Source: Rhizobium sullae
GTDB lineage: Bacteria; Pseudomonadota; Alphaproteobacteria; Rhizobiales; Rhizobiaceae
Direction: 5' to 3'
Length of the DNA: 64,000 nucleotides
Assembly: GCF_025200715.1 (NCBI RefSeq)
Contig: NZ_CP104144.1
Span: 1,488,001 to 1,552,000, forward strand
This document shows positions 34,375-44,321 of this stretch, in pieces. Made by a program: the position numbers and the translations under genes. The notes below the pieces were generated by a model. The model had not been told where the DNA came from. It made no database searches and worked only from the letters and a program-made list of their open reading frames with translations. How positions within the stretch are numbered: the first letter of the stretch is position 1; the number at the start of each line of letters is the position of its first letter.

Positions 34375-35292
34375 ATGAAAATCTTTGTTGCTGGCGCCAC
34401 CGGTGCGGTGGGTCTACCTCTGGTACGCGCCCTGCGTACGCTGGGTCACGAGGTTACGGGAATGACGCGGCGCGGACCGGGTGTCGATCGCCTGCGGGAA
34501 GTTGGTGCTTCCGCCTCCACCGCCGATGCCTTCGACCGCCAGGCGGTCCACGATGCGATCGCGGGTGCTGCGCCGGATGTGGTCATCGACCAGCTTACAT
34601 GGCTGCCTGCGGATCCCGCCGACATCATCAAGTCGATGCCAAACGACACGAGGCTCCATCAAGAGGGCGGCGGCAATCTGTTCGCTGCGGCGGAGGAATT
34701 AGGCGTCGGGCGCTACATTCTTCAGTCGCGTGGCTTCTTTCTCGACGCTCCGTCGGGGCGGCTCGCGGACGAGACGGCCCGACTTCGCTACGATGCACCC
34801 GGCCCGGTCGGCGAGAGCACGCGCGTGATCGGCGCATATGAAGACCGGGTGCTGGGCTCGACGGCGCTACAGGGTATCGTGCTGCGTTATGGTTTCTTCT
34901 ACGGGCCGGGCACCTGGTATCGTCCGGGCGGCGCGATCGCCGAGCAGTTCCGCAAGGGCGAGGCGGCGATCATCGGCGATGGCGCGGCGGTCTGGTCCTT
35001 CGTTCATATAGACGACGCGGTGGCAGCGACCGTGGCAGCGATCACCGCTGAACCCGGAACGTACAATGTCGTGGACGATGATCCCTTGCCCGTATCCGAA
35101 TGGATGCCGGCATTCGCTCGCTGGGTTGATGCGCCGGTCCCGCCTCGAATGAGTGAAGCGGACGCGTTGGCGGCCGCCAGCGAGGAAGCTGTCTTCTATC
35201 ACACGAGACTGACGGGAGCATCCAACGCCCGGGCCAAGGCGAAGCTTGGCTTTAAGCCGCGCCGGTTGCTCTGGGCGGACAGCGTGCGCTGA
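34375..35292 (+). CDS. NAD(P)-dependent epimerase/dehydratase-like SDR
   Basis: This 305-residue extended/atypical SDR has the N-terminal nucleotide motif VAGATGAVGLPLVRAL (glycine pattern GxxGxxG, residues 4-19) and a later region YGFFYGPGTWYRPGG. The classic YxxxK pair is not obvious, which suggests an atypical member. It follows the cupin and AhpD-like genes. The substrate is unknown. Confidence 0.85.
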   Translation: MKIFVAGATGAVGLPLVRALRTLGHEVTGMTRRGPGVDRLREVGASASTADAFDRQAVHDAIAGAAPDVVIDQLTWLPADPADIIKSMPNDTRLHQEGGGNLFAAAEELGVGRYILQSRGFFLDAPSGRLADETARLRYDAPGPVGESTRVIGAYEDRVLGSTALQGIVLRYGFFYGPGTWYRPGGAIAEQFRKGEAAIIGDGAAVWSFVHIDDAVAATVAAITAEPGTYNVVDDDPLPVSEWMPAFARWVDAPVPPRMSEADALAAASEEAVFYHTRLTGASNARAKAKLGFKPRRLLWADSVR

Positions 35293-35486
35293 TCGCGCGC
35301 ATCAACTGGACATCAGCGACGGGCCCTGCCCGCAGTCCCATCCCCTAATGCGGTTCAAATTGGGCGCCTTCACCGTTGTCACACTCGACAGGTCTTGCGG
35401 TCGCAGGATCAGAAACTGCCCAATGTGCGCCGTCGCCATTGCGGGTCGTCCACGGCACACAACGGCGATTCGAGTGAAAGGGCACC

Positions 35487-35609
35487 ATGACCGATCCTAT
35501 TCCTAAGCTCTCCTGGGACGATCTTCGTACTATACGCGCGGTTAGCAAGAATGGAGCTGTCTCCAGTGCGGCCGAAGTGCTGGGCGTCAACAGCGTCCCA
35601 TCAGAGCGT
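35487..35609 (+). pseudogene. N-terminal fragment of a LysR-family regulator
   Basis: The first 35 codons read LSWDDLRTIRAV and VSSAAEVLGVN, the start of a LysR-type HTH, after which similarity is lost and the frame runs into an unrelated small gene. Only the first third of the DNA-binding domain remains. The fragment marks the right side of the MocR island. Confidence 0.55.
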
Positions 35610-35738
35610 ATAGTGTCCCAAGCGCGACGATGTGCTTTGGTTCGAGCATCCGTCGTCAGACCGTACCATTTCGGACAAACAGCAACACCGGTTGATTTCG
35701 AGAGTATCCTCCTCGTTTACGCACCGATGGAGAAAAAA

Positions 35739-35948
35739 ATGTCACATCACTTCGCATTTGAAACGACGGTCGTCACCTCGGAAGGCCTGGTATTGCTGGA
35801 ACACGTTCTTGAACGCTGGTGTCAGGAACGAGGGCTAGACATCACGAGTCCAAAAGCCAAGGTGGCTGCAAGAGAGCTCGTCGACCTCTTCAAATTTGGT
35901 GTTCGAAAAGAGAAGGAGCTCGACTATTTGCTGCGCCACACGCACTAG
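35739..35948 (+). CDS. Small hypothetical protein
   Basis: This 69-residue acidic-basic helical protein starts MSHHFAFETTVVTSEGLVLL and ends with ELVDLFKFGVRKEKELDYLL. GGAG at 35729-35732 with a run of A before the ATG at 35739 is a good ribosome binding site, so I prefer this start to the longer frame from 35487, which would fuse it to the LysR fragment. I do not recognise the family. Confidence 0.5.
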   Translation: MSHHFAFETTVVTSEGLVLLEHVLERWCQERGLDITSPKAKVAARELVDLFKFGVRKEKELDYLLRHTH

Positions 35949-36331
35949 CCAGCAGGCCAAGTTGGAGCGGACAAACCTTGCGCGCCGTACGACGATCTTG
36001 CCATTTTGTACTGCCGAACGCGACGGTGCGACGGCACGCGCGACGTCCGTGCGCATTGATCCCGAAGCACCGTCAGCATGATGGTTCGGATCAATCATCT
36101 GGAACACAACCGATTCGATGAAGCAGGAGGGCGATAGTTGTTTGGCGAAGCCAGAATCCGCGAAATTGCCCCGTCGTCAAATTCAAGCGTTTACGATAGA
36201 TTCCTCATTTTCAGCCACATCAACTGTGATCGCCAAAATAGCGCGGCCGGACAGCTACCTCGTCCGGCGTTCATAACGGCATCGAACATTCCAGGGAATT
36301 CGTACCGGCAAGCCTCCATGCATCGCATAGA
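35949..36331. other. 383-bp gap without a recognisable gene
   Basis: Neither strand holds a convincing coding sequence here. Short open frames exist (such as 36138-36368 on the plus strand), but they lack family-like sequence, and that one overlaps the 3' end of the ATPase gene. The stretch is less GC-rich than its neighbours, fitting a rearrangement scar between the LysR fragment and the next operon. Confidence 0.6.
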
Positions 36332-37069
36332 TCAAAGAAAACTTGCCTCAAAAAGATCGCGCGAATAGTCGGCATGCGTGACGCCTGATTCTAGATCGGC
36401 TTTCGTCAGCTCATCGACGAAGGCGCCCTCTTTCATGACAAGCACCCTGTCGCACATGTGCGCGATCACGGCGAGATCGTGGCTGACGAGCACATAGGTC
36501 AGCCCCTGCTCGTCGCGCTTGTCTGCAAGGAGATTGAGGATCTCGGCCTGAACGGAGACGTCGAGTGCCGAGGTCGGCTCGTCGAGCAGCAGGATCGGTG
36601 GCGAAAGGATGAGAGCTCGTGCAATAGCAACGCGCTGACGTTGGCCGCCCGACAGTTCATGGGGAAATCGGTTGGCAAAGTCTTCCGGCAGCCCCACCTG
36701 CCGCAGAGCCTTGGGAACGGCAGACCAGCCATCGCGGTGTCCCATCGACAGGAGCGGCTCGGCAAGGGCCGTCCCGATGCGATGACGTGGATGAAGCGAG
36801 CCATAGGGGTCCTGAAACACCATTTGTGCGGTCTTCAGCTCATCGCGCAACCGGATCTTTCCGATGACTCTGCCGTCGAGTTCAATCGAACCCGTCCAGC
36901 CCTGCTCGATGCCGGCCAAGGATCGTAGGACTGTTGATTTGCCGCAGCCGGATTCGCCGACGATACCGAGCGTTTCACCCTTGCCGACTTCAAAGCTCAC
37001 CTTTTTGACGACATGGTTGTGCGTCTTGCCCGCGCCATAGACAACATCGAGATTGCTGATCCTGATCAC
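36332..37069 (-). CDS. Peptide-type ABC importer ATPase, DppF type
   Basis: This 245-residue ATPase has Walker A GESGCGKST (near residue 37), signature LSGGQRQRV and Walker B ILLLDEPTSALD. It is the last gene of a five-gene leftward importer operon and overlaps the upstream ATPase gene by four bases. It lacks the C-terminal extension many DppF proteins have. Confidence 0.92.
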   Translation of the reverse strand: MIRISNLDVVYGAGKTHNHVVKKVSFEVGKGETLGIVGESGCGKSTVLRSLAGIEQGWTGSIELDGRVIGKIRLRDELKTAQMVFQDPYGSLHPRHRIGTALAEPLLSMGHRDGWSAVPKALRQVGLPEDFANRFPHELSGGQRQRVAIARALILSPPILLLDEPTSALDVSVQAEILNLLADKRDEQGLTYVLVSHDLAVIAHMCDRVLVMKEGAFVDELTKADLESGVTHADYSRDLFEASFL

Positions 37070-37911
37070 TCTGCCGCCTCCGTTTCGAGTGCCTTCCTGT
37101 CCAGCACCTTCAGCCGGCGGACAGGATTGCGGGGATCGGGAAGTGCTGCGATCAGGCCGCGCGTATAGGGATGCTGGGCGTCGTCGAGCCTGGTCAGCGT
37201 TTCGACAACACGGCCTGCATACATGACCAGGATCCGCTCGCAGAAAGCCGCGACCATGCGAATATCATGGCTGATGAGGATGAGACCGGAATTATTCTCC
37301 CGCACCAGCTCGTCGAGCAAAACGAGGACGTCCCTCCTGACACTGACATCGAGCGCCGAAGTGGGCTCGTCGGCAATGACCAGCTTCGGCTTGGCGAGCA
37401 GCATCATCGCAATCATCACCCGCTGACCCATGCCGCCGGATATCTGGTGCGGGTAGAGCGCCATGACACGGTCTGCATCGCTGATCCTGACGCGCTGGAG
37501 CATTCTTCTCGCGCTTTCGAGCGCTTGAGCACGGCCGAGCCCGAGATGAAGCCTTGCTGCCTCCGCCACCTGCCTGCCGATCGTCAGCACCGGGTTCAGC
37601 GAATAGCGCGGATCTTGCATGATCAATGCCATCTCCTTGCCTCGGAGCGCACCCATCTGCCGTTCGGTCCTTTCAAGCAGCGGGCTGCCGGCAAGTTCGA
37701 AACGGTCCGCCGAGATCTCCGCGCTCGGAGAAAGAAGGCGCATGATCGCCCGGCCGGCCGTCGATTTTCCGGAACCGGATTCGCCCACAATTCCAAGCCG
37801 TTCCCGCCCCAGATCAAAGCTGACCTCTCTTACGGCCGGTATTAAGCTGCGCCCAAAACGAACGGTCAGATTACGGACGGAAAGGATGGCTGAGGTTTCA
37901 CGATCTTGCAT
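37066..37911 (-). CDS. Peptide-type ABC importer ATPase, DppD type
   Basis: This 281-residue ATPase has Walker A GESGSGKST, Q-loop ALIMQDPRYSLNPVL, signature ISGGMGQRV and Walker B LVIADEPTSALD, and the DppD C-terminal HPYTRGLIAALPDPR. The start at 37909-37911 (MQDRETSAIL) overlaps the end of the permease gene by 14 bp; a longer frame would run far into it. Confidence 0.92.
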   Translation of the reverse strand: MQDRETSAILSVRNLTVRFGRSLIPAVREVSFDLGRERLGIVGESGSGKSTAGRAIMRLLSPSAEISADRFELAGSPLLERTERQMGALRGKEMALIMQDPRYSLNPVLTIGRQVAEAARLHLGLGRAQALESARRMLQRVRISDADRVMALYPHQISGGMGQRVMIAMMLLAKPKLVIADEPTSALDVSVRRDVLVLLDELVRENNSGLILISHDIRMVAAFCERILVMYAGRVVETLTRLDDAQHPYTRGLIAALPDPRNPVRRLKVLDRKALETEAAE

Positions 37912-38800
37912 GGCGCGGATCCAGGATGTCGCGAAGCGTGTCGCCAGCGATGTTGAAGGCAAGGCTCGTAAACAGAATGGCAATACCCGGCATGACGGCA
38001 ACCCACCAGTAATCGAGCATGAACTTGCGGCCGCTTGATATCATCGCGCCCCATTCGGGCGCCGGCGGCTGGGCGCCAAGGCCCAGGAACCCGAGCGATG
38101 CCGCCGTCAGGATGATGCCTGCCATGTTGAGCGTCAGGCGCACGATCACCGATGGAACGCACATGGGTGCGATGTAGAGAAGCAGTATCCTCAACGAAGA
38201 AGCCCCATAGAGATGCGCTGCGGCGACGTAGTCGGTATTGCGGACGACAAGCGCTTCGGCTCGGGCAAGGCGCGCGATCGGCGGCCAGGCCGTGAGCGAG
38301 ATTGCGATGATCGCCGTGTTCAACCCGGCGCCCAGGGCTGCGGCAAAGGCAAGTGCCAGGATCAGCGACGGAAATGAGAGGACAATATCGGTTGCGCGCA
38401 TCAGGATCGCGTCCGTGCGGCCGCCGAAGAATCCTGCAACGATGCCGATGAGCAGGCCCACAGGGCCGACAATCACCGATATCGAGAGAACTGTCTGGAT
38501 GGTGATCCTTGTCCCGTAGACAAGGCGGCTGAAGATGTCGCGCCCGAATTCGTCGGTTCCCGCAAGATGTGCGAGGCTGGGCGGCTGGAGGGCATCACCC
38601 AGCATCTGGACGTTCGGATCATAAGGGGCGAGCGCCGGGGCAATGATTGCGACGATGCAGAGCGCGGCAAGAATGAGGAAGCCTACCAGTCCAAGCGGCT
38701 CGTCGGCCAGTTTATGTCCGGCGCGAGCAAGCGAGGCGGCAACGCGGGCCGAAAATCCCGGCCGCTTAACCTCGCTTTCGGAGTGAAGCACATCGGTCAT
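37898..38800 (-). CDS. ABC transporter permease, DppC type
   Basis: This 300-residue permease has an N-terminal helix (LVGFLILAALCIVAIIAPAL) and the family motif GTDEFGRDIFSRLVYGTR (about residues 88-105). It overlaps the DppB-type gene by four bases. Confidence 0.92.
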   Translation of the reverse strand: MTDVLHSESEVKRPGFSARVAASLARAGHKLADEPLGLVGFLILAALCIVAIIAPALAPYDPNVQMLGDALQPPSLAHLAGTDEFGRDIFSRLVYGTRITIQTVLSISVIVGPVGLLIGIVAGFFGGRTDAILMRATDIVLSFPSLILALAFAAALGAGLNTAIIAISLTAWPPIARLARAEALVVRNTDYVAAAHLYGASSLRILLLYIAPMCVPSVIVRLTLNMAGIILTAASLGFLGLGAQPPAPEWGAMISSGRKFMLDYWWVAVMPGIAILFTSLAFNIAGDTLRDILDPRHARS

Positions 38801-39825
38801 TGCGTGGCCTCCCGGGTGCGCGGATCAAGCAGCGCATAGGCAATGTCGGCTGCAAAATTCAAGAACATGAAGATGAAGCCAACGATGATCGTCGCGGCCA
38901 GGATGGCATTCATGTCGCCAATCATCAGCGCATTTGTCATATATTGTCCAATCCCCGGCCATGAGAAGACGATCTCGGTCACGACGGCGCCTTCCAGAAG
39001 ATTTCCATAGGAGATCGCAAGGACGGTAATCAGTTGCACGGCAATGTTCGGCAGCACATGACCGATCACCGTGTTCGCGGGCCCGACCCCTTTTGCACGC
39101 GCTGCAATGACGTAGTCCTGGTTAAGCTGTTCCAGCGTAAAGCTGCGGGTCATGCGGGTGATATATGCCATCGCGGCGTAAGCAAGGATGATGGCTGGCA
39201 GAATGATGTGCGAGAGCGCATTCCAGAAAATTTCGGGCTCGCCTTCAAGCAGGCTGTCCACCAACATCAAACCGGTCCGCGGCGTTACGATACCCTCGTA
39301 GTAGACATCGACCCTGCCCGGACCGCCGACCCAGTTAAGCCCGGCATAGAAAATCACCAGCCCGACGATACCGAACCAGAAGACCGGTATCGAGTGGCCG
39401 ACAAGGGCGACGACCCGCGCCGTCTTGTCGATCCAGCTGTCGCGAAAAAGCGCTGCCGCAAGTCCAAGCGGCACGCCTATAAATGTCGATATGATGACCG
39501 CCAGCGTGGCAAGCTCGAATGTTGCCGGAAATGCCTGAGCCAGATCCTTCGAAACGGGATTGCCGGTCAGGATTGCCGTTCCGAAATCACCCTGCAGCAG
39601 GCTCGCCAGATAAATGAAGAACTGCTGATAAAGCGGCAGATCAAGCCCCAGGCGCGTGCGCATCGCCGCGTAGGCGGCAGGGTCGGCAAGCTCGCCGACC
39701 ACTGCGCCCACCGGGTCGGCTGGCATGACGCGGCCGATCACGAAGGTTACGCAAAGCAGTATGAACAGACTGATGATGAGTTGGAGGACGCGCTTTCCAA
39801 GCTCGTTTGCGGATAATTCCTTCAT
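38797..39825 (-). CDS. ABC transporter permease, DppB type
   Basis: This 342-residue permease has an N-terminal helix (LQLIISLFILLCVTFVIGRV), a periplasmic region and the coupling loop YVIAARAKGVGPANTVIGHVL. It starts 19 bp after the binding-protein gene. Confidence 0.92.
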   Translation of the reverse strand: MKELSANELGKRVLQLIISLFILLCVTFVIGRVMPADPVGAVVGELADPAAYAAMRTRLGLDLPLYQQFFIYLASLLQGDFGTAILTGNPVSKDLAQAFPATFELATLAVIISTFIGVPLGLAAALFRDSWIDKTARVVALVGHSIPVFWFGIVGLVIFYAGLNWVGGPGRVDVYYEGIVTPRTGLMLVDSLLEGEPEIFWNALSHIILPAIILAYAAMAYITRMTRSFTLEQLNQDYVIAARAKGVGPANTVIGHVLPNIAVQLITVLAISYGNLLEGAVVTEIVFSWPGIGQYMTNALMIGDMNAILAATIIVGFIFMFLNFAADIAYALLDPRTREATQ

Positions 39826-39844
39826 GATCGGCTGCCTGGCTCGG

Positions 39845-41440
39845 TTACTCGGTTTCGGCCTTGGTCACACCTTCGAGACGTGTCGTCATGTTCGGGTGGC
39901 CGATGTAGTTCTGGACGCGCGCGTTTTGAACAATCGGCTCATAGCGCTCGAAGAGCGGCAGCACCGCCGGCTTGAGGTCGACAAACATCTTCTGCATCTC
40001 GACATAGATATCGCCGCGCTTCTTGGCGTCCGGCTCAAGGGAAGCCTTTGCGGTCAGCTTCGTCAGCTCCGGGATATCCCAGGCCGAGCGCCAGACGAAG
40101 TTGCCGGCGTTGTTCGCCTCCTTCGAATTGTCCGGGTTGCTGGAGAACTGCTCCATGGAGCCAAGCACGTTCGGCATGTAGGCGCCCGTTTGCGGGATCA
40201 AGAGGTCGAAATCGCGGGCACGATGGGCCGCGATGATCTCCGATCCGTTACCCTGCTGGATATTGACCTTGATGCCGATCTGCGCAAACGAGGCCTGGAT
40301 GGCCGTTGCAAGATCGATACGCGGCGTCTGTGCGATCGTCTTCAGGCTCAGCGAAAAGCCATCCTTGAACCCGGCCTCCGCCAGCAGCGACTTGGCCTTT
40401 TCGATATCGAGATGCCAGTCGGGGCTTGGAATCGCGTACTCGTAATTCTCCGGCACCGGCACCGTACGCACTCTGCCGTAAGGCCCCATGATCGTCTTTT
40501 CGATGCCGGCATAGTCGATACCGTAGGCAATCGCCTCGCGGACTTTCGGATTTGCCAGGTATTGGTTACCGGCATTCATGGACAGCACGTAGAACCCGCC
40601 GGTCGGTATGCGCTGGATCTTGAATCCCTGCTTGTTCTGGAAGGTCGCAAGGTCAGATGCACTCAATGCGCTTGCAATATCGATGTCGCCGCGCTCCAAC
40701 ATCAGCCGCTCGACCTGGCTTTCGGGAACATGTCGGACAACGACGCGCCGCATCTTCGGCTCACCGCCGACATAATCCTTGTTGACGTCCAGGATGACGA
40801 TCTCGTTGGGAGTCCAGCGATTGAGCGTAAACGGCCCCGAACCGGCAGAGTTCGTGCGCAGCCACGCGTTGCCATAGTCGTTATCCTTGACGTGCTTCTC
40901 AACCTCGATGCTGTCGACAATGCTCGTGGTCACCATGGCGAGGCGATAAAGAAGCAATTCCGGCGTAACCTCGCCCGAAAGATCAATTCGCACGGTATGT
41001 TCATCGGGCGCCGTCACCAGCTTTTCGACATTGTCGGCATTGTAGCCGACCCGCTTCAGGTTGGCCGCAGCCGCCTGGTTCATCTTGAGGAGACGCGTCA
41101 GCGAAAAAACCACATCCCTGGACGTCACCGGATTACCGGAGGCAAACGCCGCCTCCCGGAGCTTGAACGTGATCCCTTTGTCATCGATCGCCCAGCTCTC
41201 CGCCAGTTGCGGAGCGATCTTTCCCTCCGGCGTTGCCAAGACCAGCCGGTCGTAGAGGTTACACATGATTTCATTGGCCTTGCCTTCCGTCGCCTGCTGC
41301 GGATCAAGCGACAGCACCTGGGCAAGCGACGTGCCGATGACGAGCTGGTCCTTCGGCGTTTCAGCGAAGGCGGCAGACGCAGTCAGCGCCAGAAAGCTAA
41401 TGGCGGCTCCAACGAAGAGCTCCTTACGAAAAGGCTTCAT
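39845..41440 (-). CDS. ABC transporter substrate-binding protein, peptide family
   Basis: This 531-residue periplasmic protein has a Sec signal (ELFVGAAISFLALTASAAFA, cleavage near residue 26), then an SBP_bac_5 body (KGITFKLREAAFASGNPVTS RDVVF region). The start at 41438-41440 (MKPFRKEL) is chosen over the longer frame. It is the first gene of the leftward importer. Divergent gntR and the sugar-acid genes beyond it, which share an operator sequence, suggest the ligand is a hexuronate-containing compound rather than a peptide (inference). Confidence 0.9.
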   Translation of the reverse strand: MKPFRKELFVGAAISFLALTASAAFAETPKDQLVIGTSLAQVLSLDPQQATEGKANEIMCNLYDRLVLATPEGKIAPQLAESWAIDDKGITFKLREAAFASGNPVTSRDVVFSLTRLLKMNQAAAANLKRVGYNADNVEKLVTAPDEHTVRIDLSGEVTPELLLYRLAMVTTSIVDSIEVEKHVKDNDYGNAWLRTNSAGSGPFTLNRWTPNEIVILDVNKDYVGGEPKMRRVVVRHVPESQVERLMLERGDIDIASALSASDLATFQNKQGFKIQRIPTGGFYVLSMNAGNQYLANPKVREAIAYGIDYAGIEKTIMGPYGRVRTVPVPENYEYAIPSPDWHLDIEKAKSLLAEAGFKDGFSLSLKTIAQTPRIDLATAIQASFAQIGIKVNIQQGNGSEIIAAHRARDFDLLIPQTGAYMPNVLGSMEQFSSNPDNSKEANNAGNFVWRSAWDIPELTKLTAKASLEPDAKKRGDIYVEMQKMFVDLKPAVLPLFERYEPIVQNARVQNYIGHPNMTTRLEGVTKAETE

Positions 41441-41470
41441 TTCAATTCCTCCCTGGTCTACTATAGAAGA

Positions 41471-41494
41471 CATATTATGTCATCGGTATGTCGT
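41471..41494. promoter_or_regulatory. Predicted GntR operator, importer/gntR gap
   Basis: CATATTATGTCAT (41471-41483) is identical to the 13 bases at 42307-42319 in front of the uxuA-like gene. Here TATGTCAT is followed 11 bp on by TATGTCGT (41487-41494). The site lies 30 bp upstream of the binding-protein start and 87 bp upstream of gntR, so it could control both. Confidence 0.7.
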
Positions 41495-41580
41495 ATTATG
41501 ATTTATAGAACTTCCCACGGGTTGGCAAGGGCCGCCTTTGGGCATTTGCGACAGACACTGTGAGGGGTTGGAACAACAGA

Positions 41581-42282
41581 ATGCGACGGACCCGGGAGCG
41601 ACTTGCACAGCAGTTGATCGATCAAATGCGCGATCAGATCGAAACGGGAAAGCTCAAAGAGGGCGATCAATTGCCCACCGAGCCGCAACTGGAGAGGACT
41701 TTCGGCGTAAGCCGCACGGTTGTTCGCGAAGCCATCGCCGATCTTCGCTCGGCCGGCTATGTCCGGCCGATCCAGGGAAAGGGCGTGTTCGTCAGCAATC
41801 CGCATGCACAAAAGGCATTTTCCTTAACGCCAGTTGAAGTTAAGAGTATCCCGGAAACCCTTGAATTGCTTGAGTTTCGCATGGCTACAGAAGGTGAAGC
41901 GGCAGCCATTGCCGCCTATAGAAGAACGGCCGAACAGGAGGCTGCGATCCGCACGGCCAACCGCAAAATGGCGCAGATGATCGACGATGGCGCTCCCACG
42001 GTCGAAGCGGATTATGAGTTTCATATGGCAATCGCGGCCGCGACCAATAACCGCTTCTATGTTGACGTTTTGCGGCATTTCGGCCCTCGCGCCATCCCCA
42101 GAGGGCAGTTCCCGACGCTGCCCGAGGCCAATGATCGCGCCTATCTGAACAAGGTCCATGCGGAGCACGTCGAGATCCTCGACGCTATTGCAGATCAGGA
42201 GCCGGAGCGGGCGCGGCAGGCGATGCGAGCGCACCTGCTAGGGAGCCAGCGGCGCTACCGCATGTTGGCCGAACAGCAATAA
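41581..42282 (+). CDS. GntR-family regulator, FadR/FCD subfamily
   Basis: This 233-residue regulator has an N-terminal winged HTH (LPTEPQLERTFGVSRTVVRE, about residues 34-53) and an FCD ligand domain with the metal-ligand segments EADYEFHMAIAAATNNR and HAEHVEILDAI. Members commonly sense sugar acids such as glucuronate, galacturonate or gluconate. The ATG at 41581 is chosen; an in-frame GTG at 41560 is possible. It is flanked by two copies of the same operator, which places the importer and the uxuA-kdgD genes in its regulon. Confidence 0.9.
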   Translation: MRRTRERLAQQLIDQMRDQIETGKLKEGDQLPTEPQLERTFGVSRTVVREAIADLRSAGYVRPIQGKGVFVSNPHAQKAFSLTPVEVKSIPETLELLEFRMATEGEAAAIAAYRRTAEQEAAIRTANRKMAQMIDDGAPTVEADYEFHMAIAAATNNRFYVDVLRHFGPRAIPRGQFPTLPEANDRAYLNKVHAEHVEILDAIADQEPERARQAMRAHLLGSQRRYRMLAEQQ

Positions 42283-42306
42283 GACCCCTCGACACCCTCC
42301 GAAATT

Positions 42307-42326
42307 CATATTATGTCATATGACAT
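42307..42326. promoter_or_regulatory. Predicted GntR operator, uxuA promoter
   Basis: CATATTATGTCAT (42307-42319) repeats the sequence at 41471-41483 and extends into the perfect 14-bp palindrome ATGTCATATGACAT (42313-42326). It lies between gntR and the uxuA-like gene, 28 bp before its start. Confidence 0.75.
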
Positions 42327-42354
42327 TGCTGTATTCGGGAGAGGTTTTCAAAAC

Positions 42355-43335
42355 ATGTATGCTGGAACTCAGGTCGCGGTTCGGGATGATGACGATTTCC
42401 GCGTTTTCGCACAGCTCGGACTGAAGCACATCTGCGCCGACCCGGCTGGATCGCCCGCGAGTTGGACGCTTGATGACCTTAAGCGCCACCGCGACAAGGT
42501 CGAAAGCTTCGGATTAATTCTCGATATGATCCAGTTGCCCCTCCCCTCGCGGCCGATCGAGAACGCGTCTTACCCCGACATTCTTCTCGCCGGGCCGAAC
42601 CGGGATCGCCAGATCGATGCTGTCTGCGGGCTCATCGAGGATATGGCGGCTGCCGGCATCCCCTCGGCGAAATACAACCTCAACCTGATCGGCATTCCGC
42701 GCACGCCGATGGAGCCTGGCCGCGGCGGCTCGATGAACGAGGCCTTTCGCTGGGAGAAGACCGATCAGGCGGCGGCGCCGGGCCTCGCAGGCGAGCTTTC
42801 CGAGGAGGAAAACTGGGAGAGGATCGACTATTTCCTCGAGCGTGTGGTGCCGGTTGCCGAAAGCAACCGCGTGCGGCTTGCCTGCCATCCGCACGATCCT
42901 TACACGCCGCCCGGCTATCGCGGCGTCACCCGTGTCCTTGGAACGGTCGAGGGCCTGAAGAAGTTCGTGACCATGCGCCAAAGCCCCTATCACGGACTGA
43001 ACTTCTGCCAAGGATCGATCGGTGAGATGCTTGAGAACCCGCGTGAGGAAATCGACGACATTATCCGCTGGTTCGGCACACGCGGAAAAATCTTCAACGT
43101 TCACTTCCGCAACATCAAGGGCGGAAAACTGTCCTTCATGGAGACCTTCCCCGACGAAGGCGACATGGACATGGTCCGCTCGGCGCGGATCTACAAGGAG
43201 GTCGGCTACCAATACATGCTGATGCCCGACCATGTCCCGACCATCAGCGGCAGGGATCCGTCCGGCGTCGCTTTCGCCTTCTGCTACGGCTATATCGCAG
43301 CGCTCGTCGAAGCGCTTGAGACCCAGTCGATTTAA
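42355..43335 (+). CDS. uxuA: Mannonate dehydratase-like protein (UxuA family)
   Basis: This 326-residue TIM-barrel protein belongs to the UxuA/xylose-isomerase-like group. UxuA converts D-mannonate to 2-keto-3-deoxygluconate. Landmarks are RLACHPHDPYTPPGYRG, FCQGSIGEMLENP and the metal-site region NVHFRNIKGG, with MLMPDHVPTISG near the end. It is shorter than E. coli UxuA (394 residues). The ATG at 42355 has GGGAGAGG upstream; the frame from 42313 starts inside the operator palindrome. No uxuB or uxaC gene is nearby, so the real substrate may be another sugar acid. Confidence 0.78.
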   Translation: MYAGTQVAVRDDDDFRVFAQLGLKHICADPAGSPASWTLDDLKRHRDKVESFGLILDMIQLPLPSRPIENASYPDILLAGPNRDRQIDAVCGLIEDMAAAGIPSAKYNLNLIGIPRTPMEPGRGGSMNEAFRWEKTDQAAAPGLAGELSEEENWERIDYFLERVVPVAESNRVRLACHPHDPYTPPGYRGVTRVLGTVEGLKKFVTMRQSPYHGLNFCQGSIGEMLENPREEIDDIIRWFGTRGKIFNVHFRNIKGGKLSFMETFPDEGDMDMVRSARIYKEVGYQYMLMPDHVPTISGRDPSGVAFAFCYGYIAALVEALETQSI

Positions 43336-43378
43336 GCCAGGCCACATCCTTTTCATCAAGAAACCCGAACAGGAATGA

Positions 43379-44305
<927 letters not shown>

Positions 44306-44321
44306 AGAGGCGGCAGGGCTA

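Noticed and set aside
36138..36368. 76-codon plus-strand open frame
   Set aside because: No ribosome binding site or family-like sequence, and it overlaps the end of the ATPase gene on the other strand.
39725..41563. 612-codon plus-strand open frame
   Set aside because: It covers the binding-protein gene on the opposite strand, which has a signal peptide and SBP_bac_5 features.
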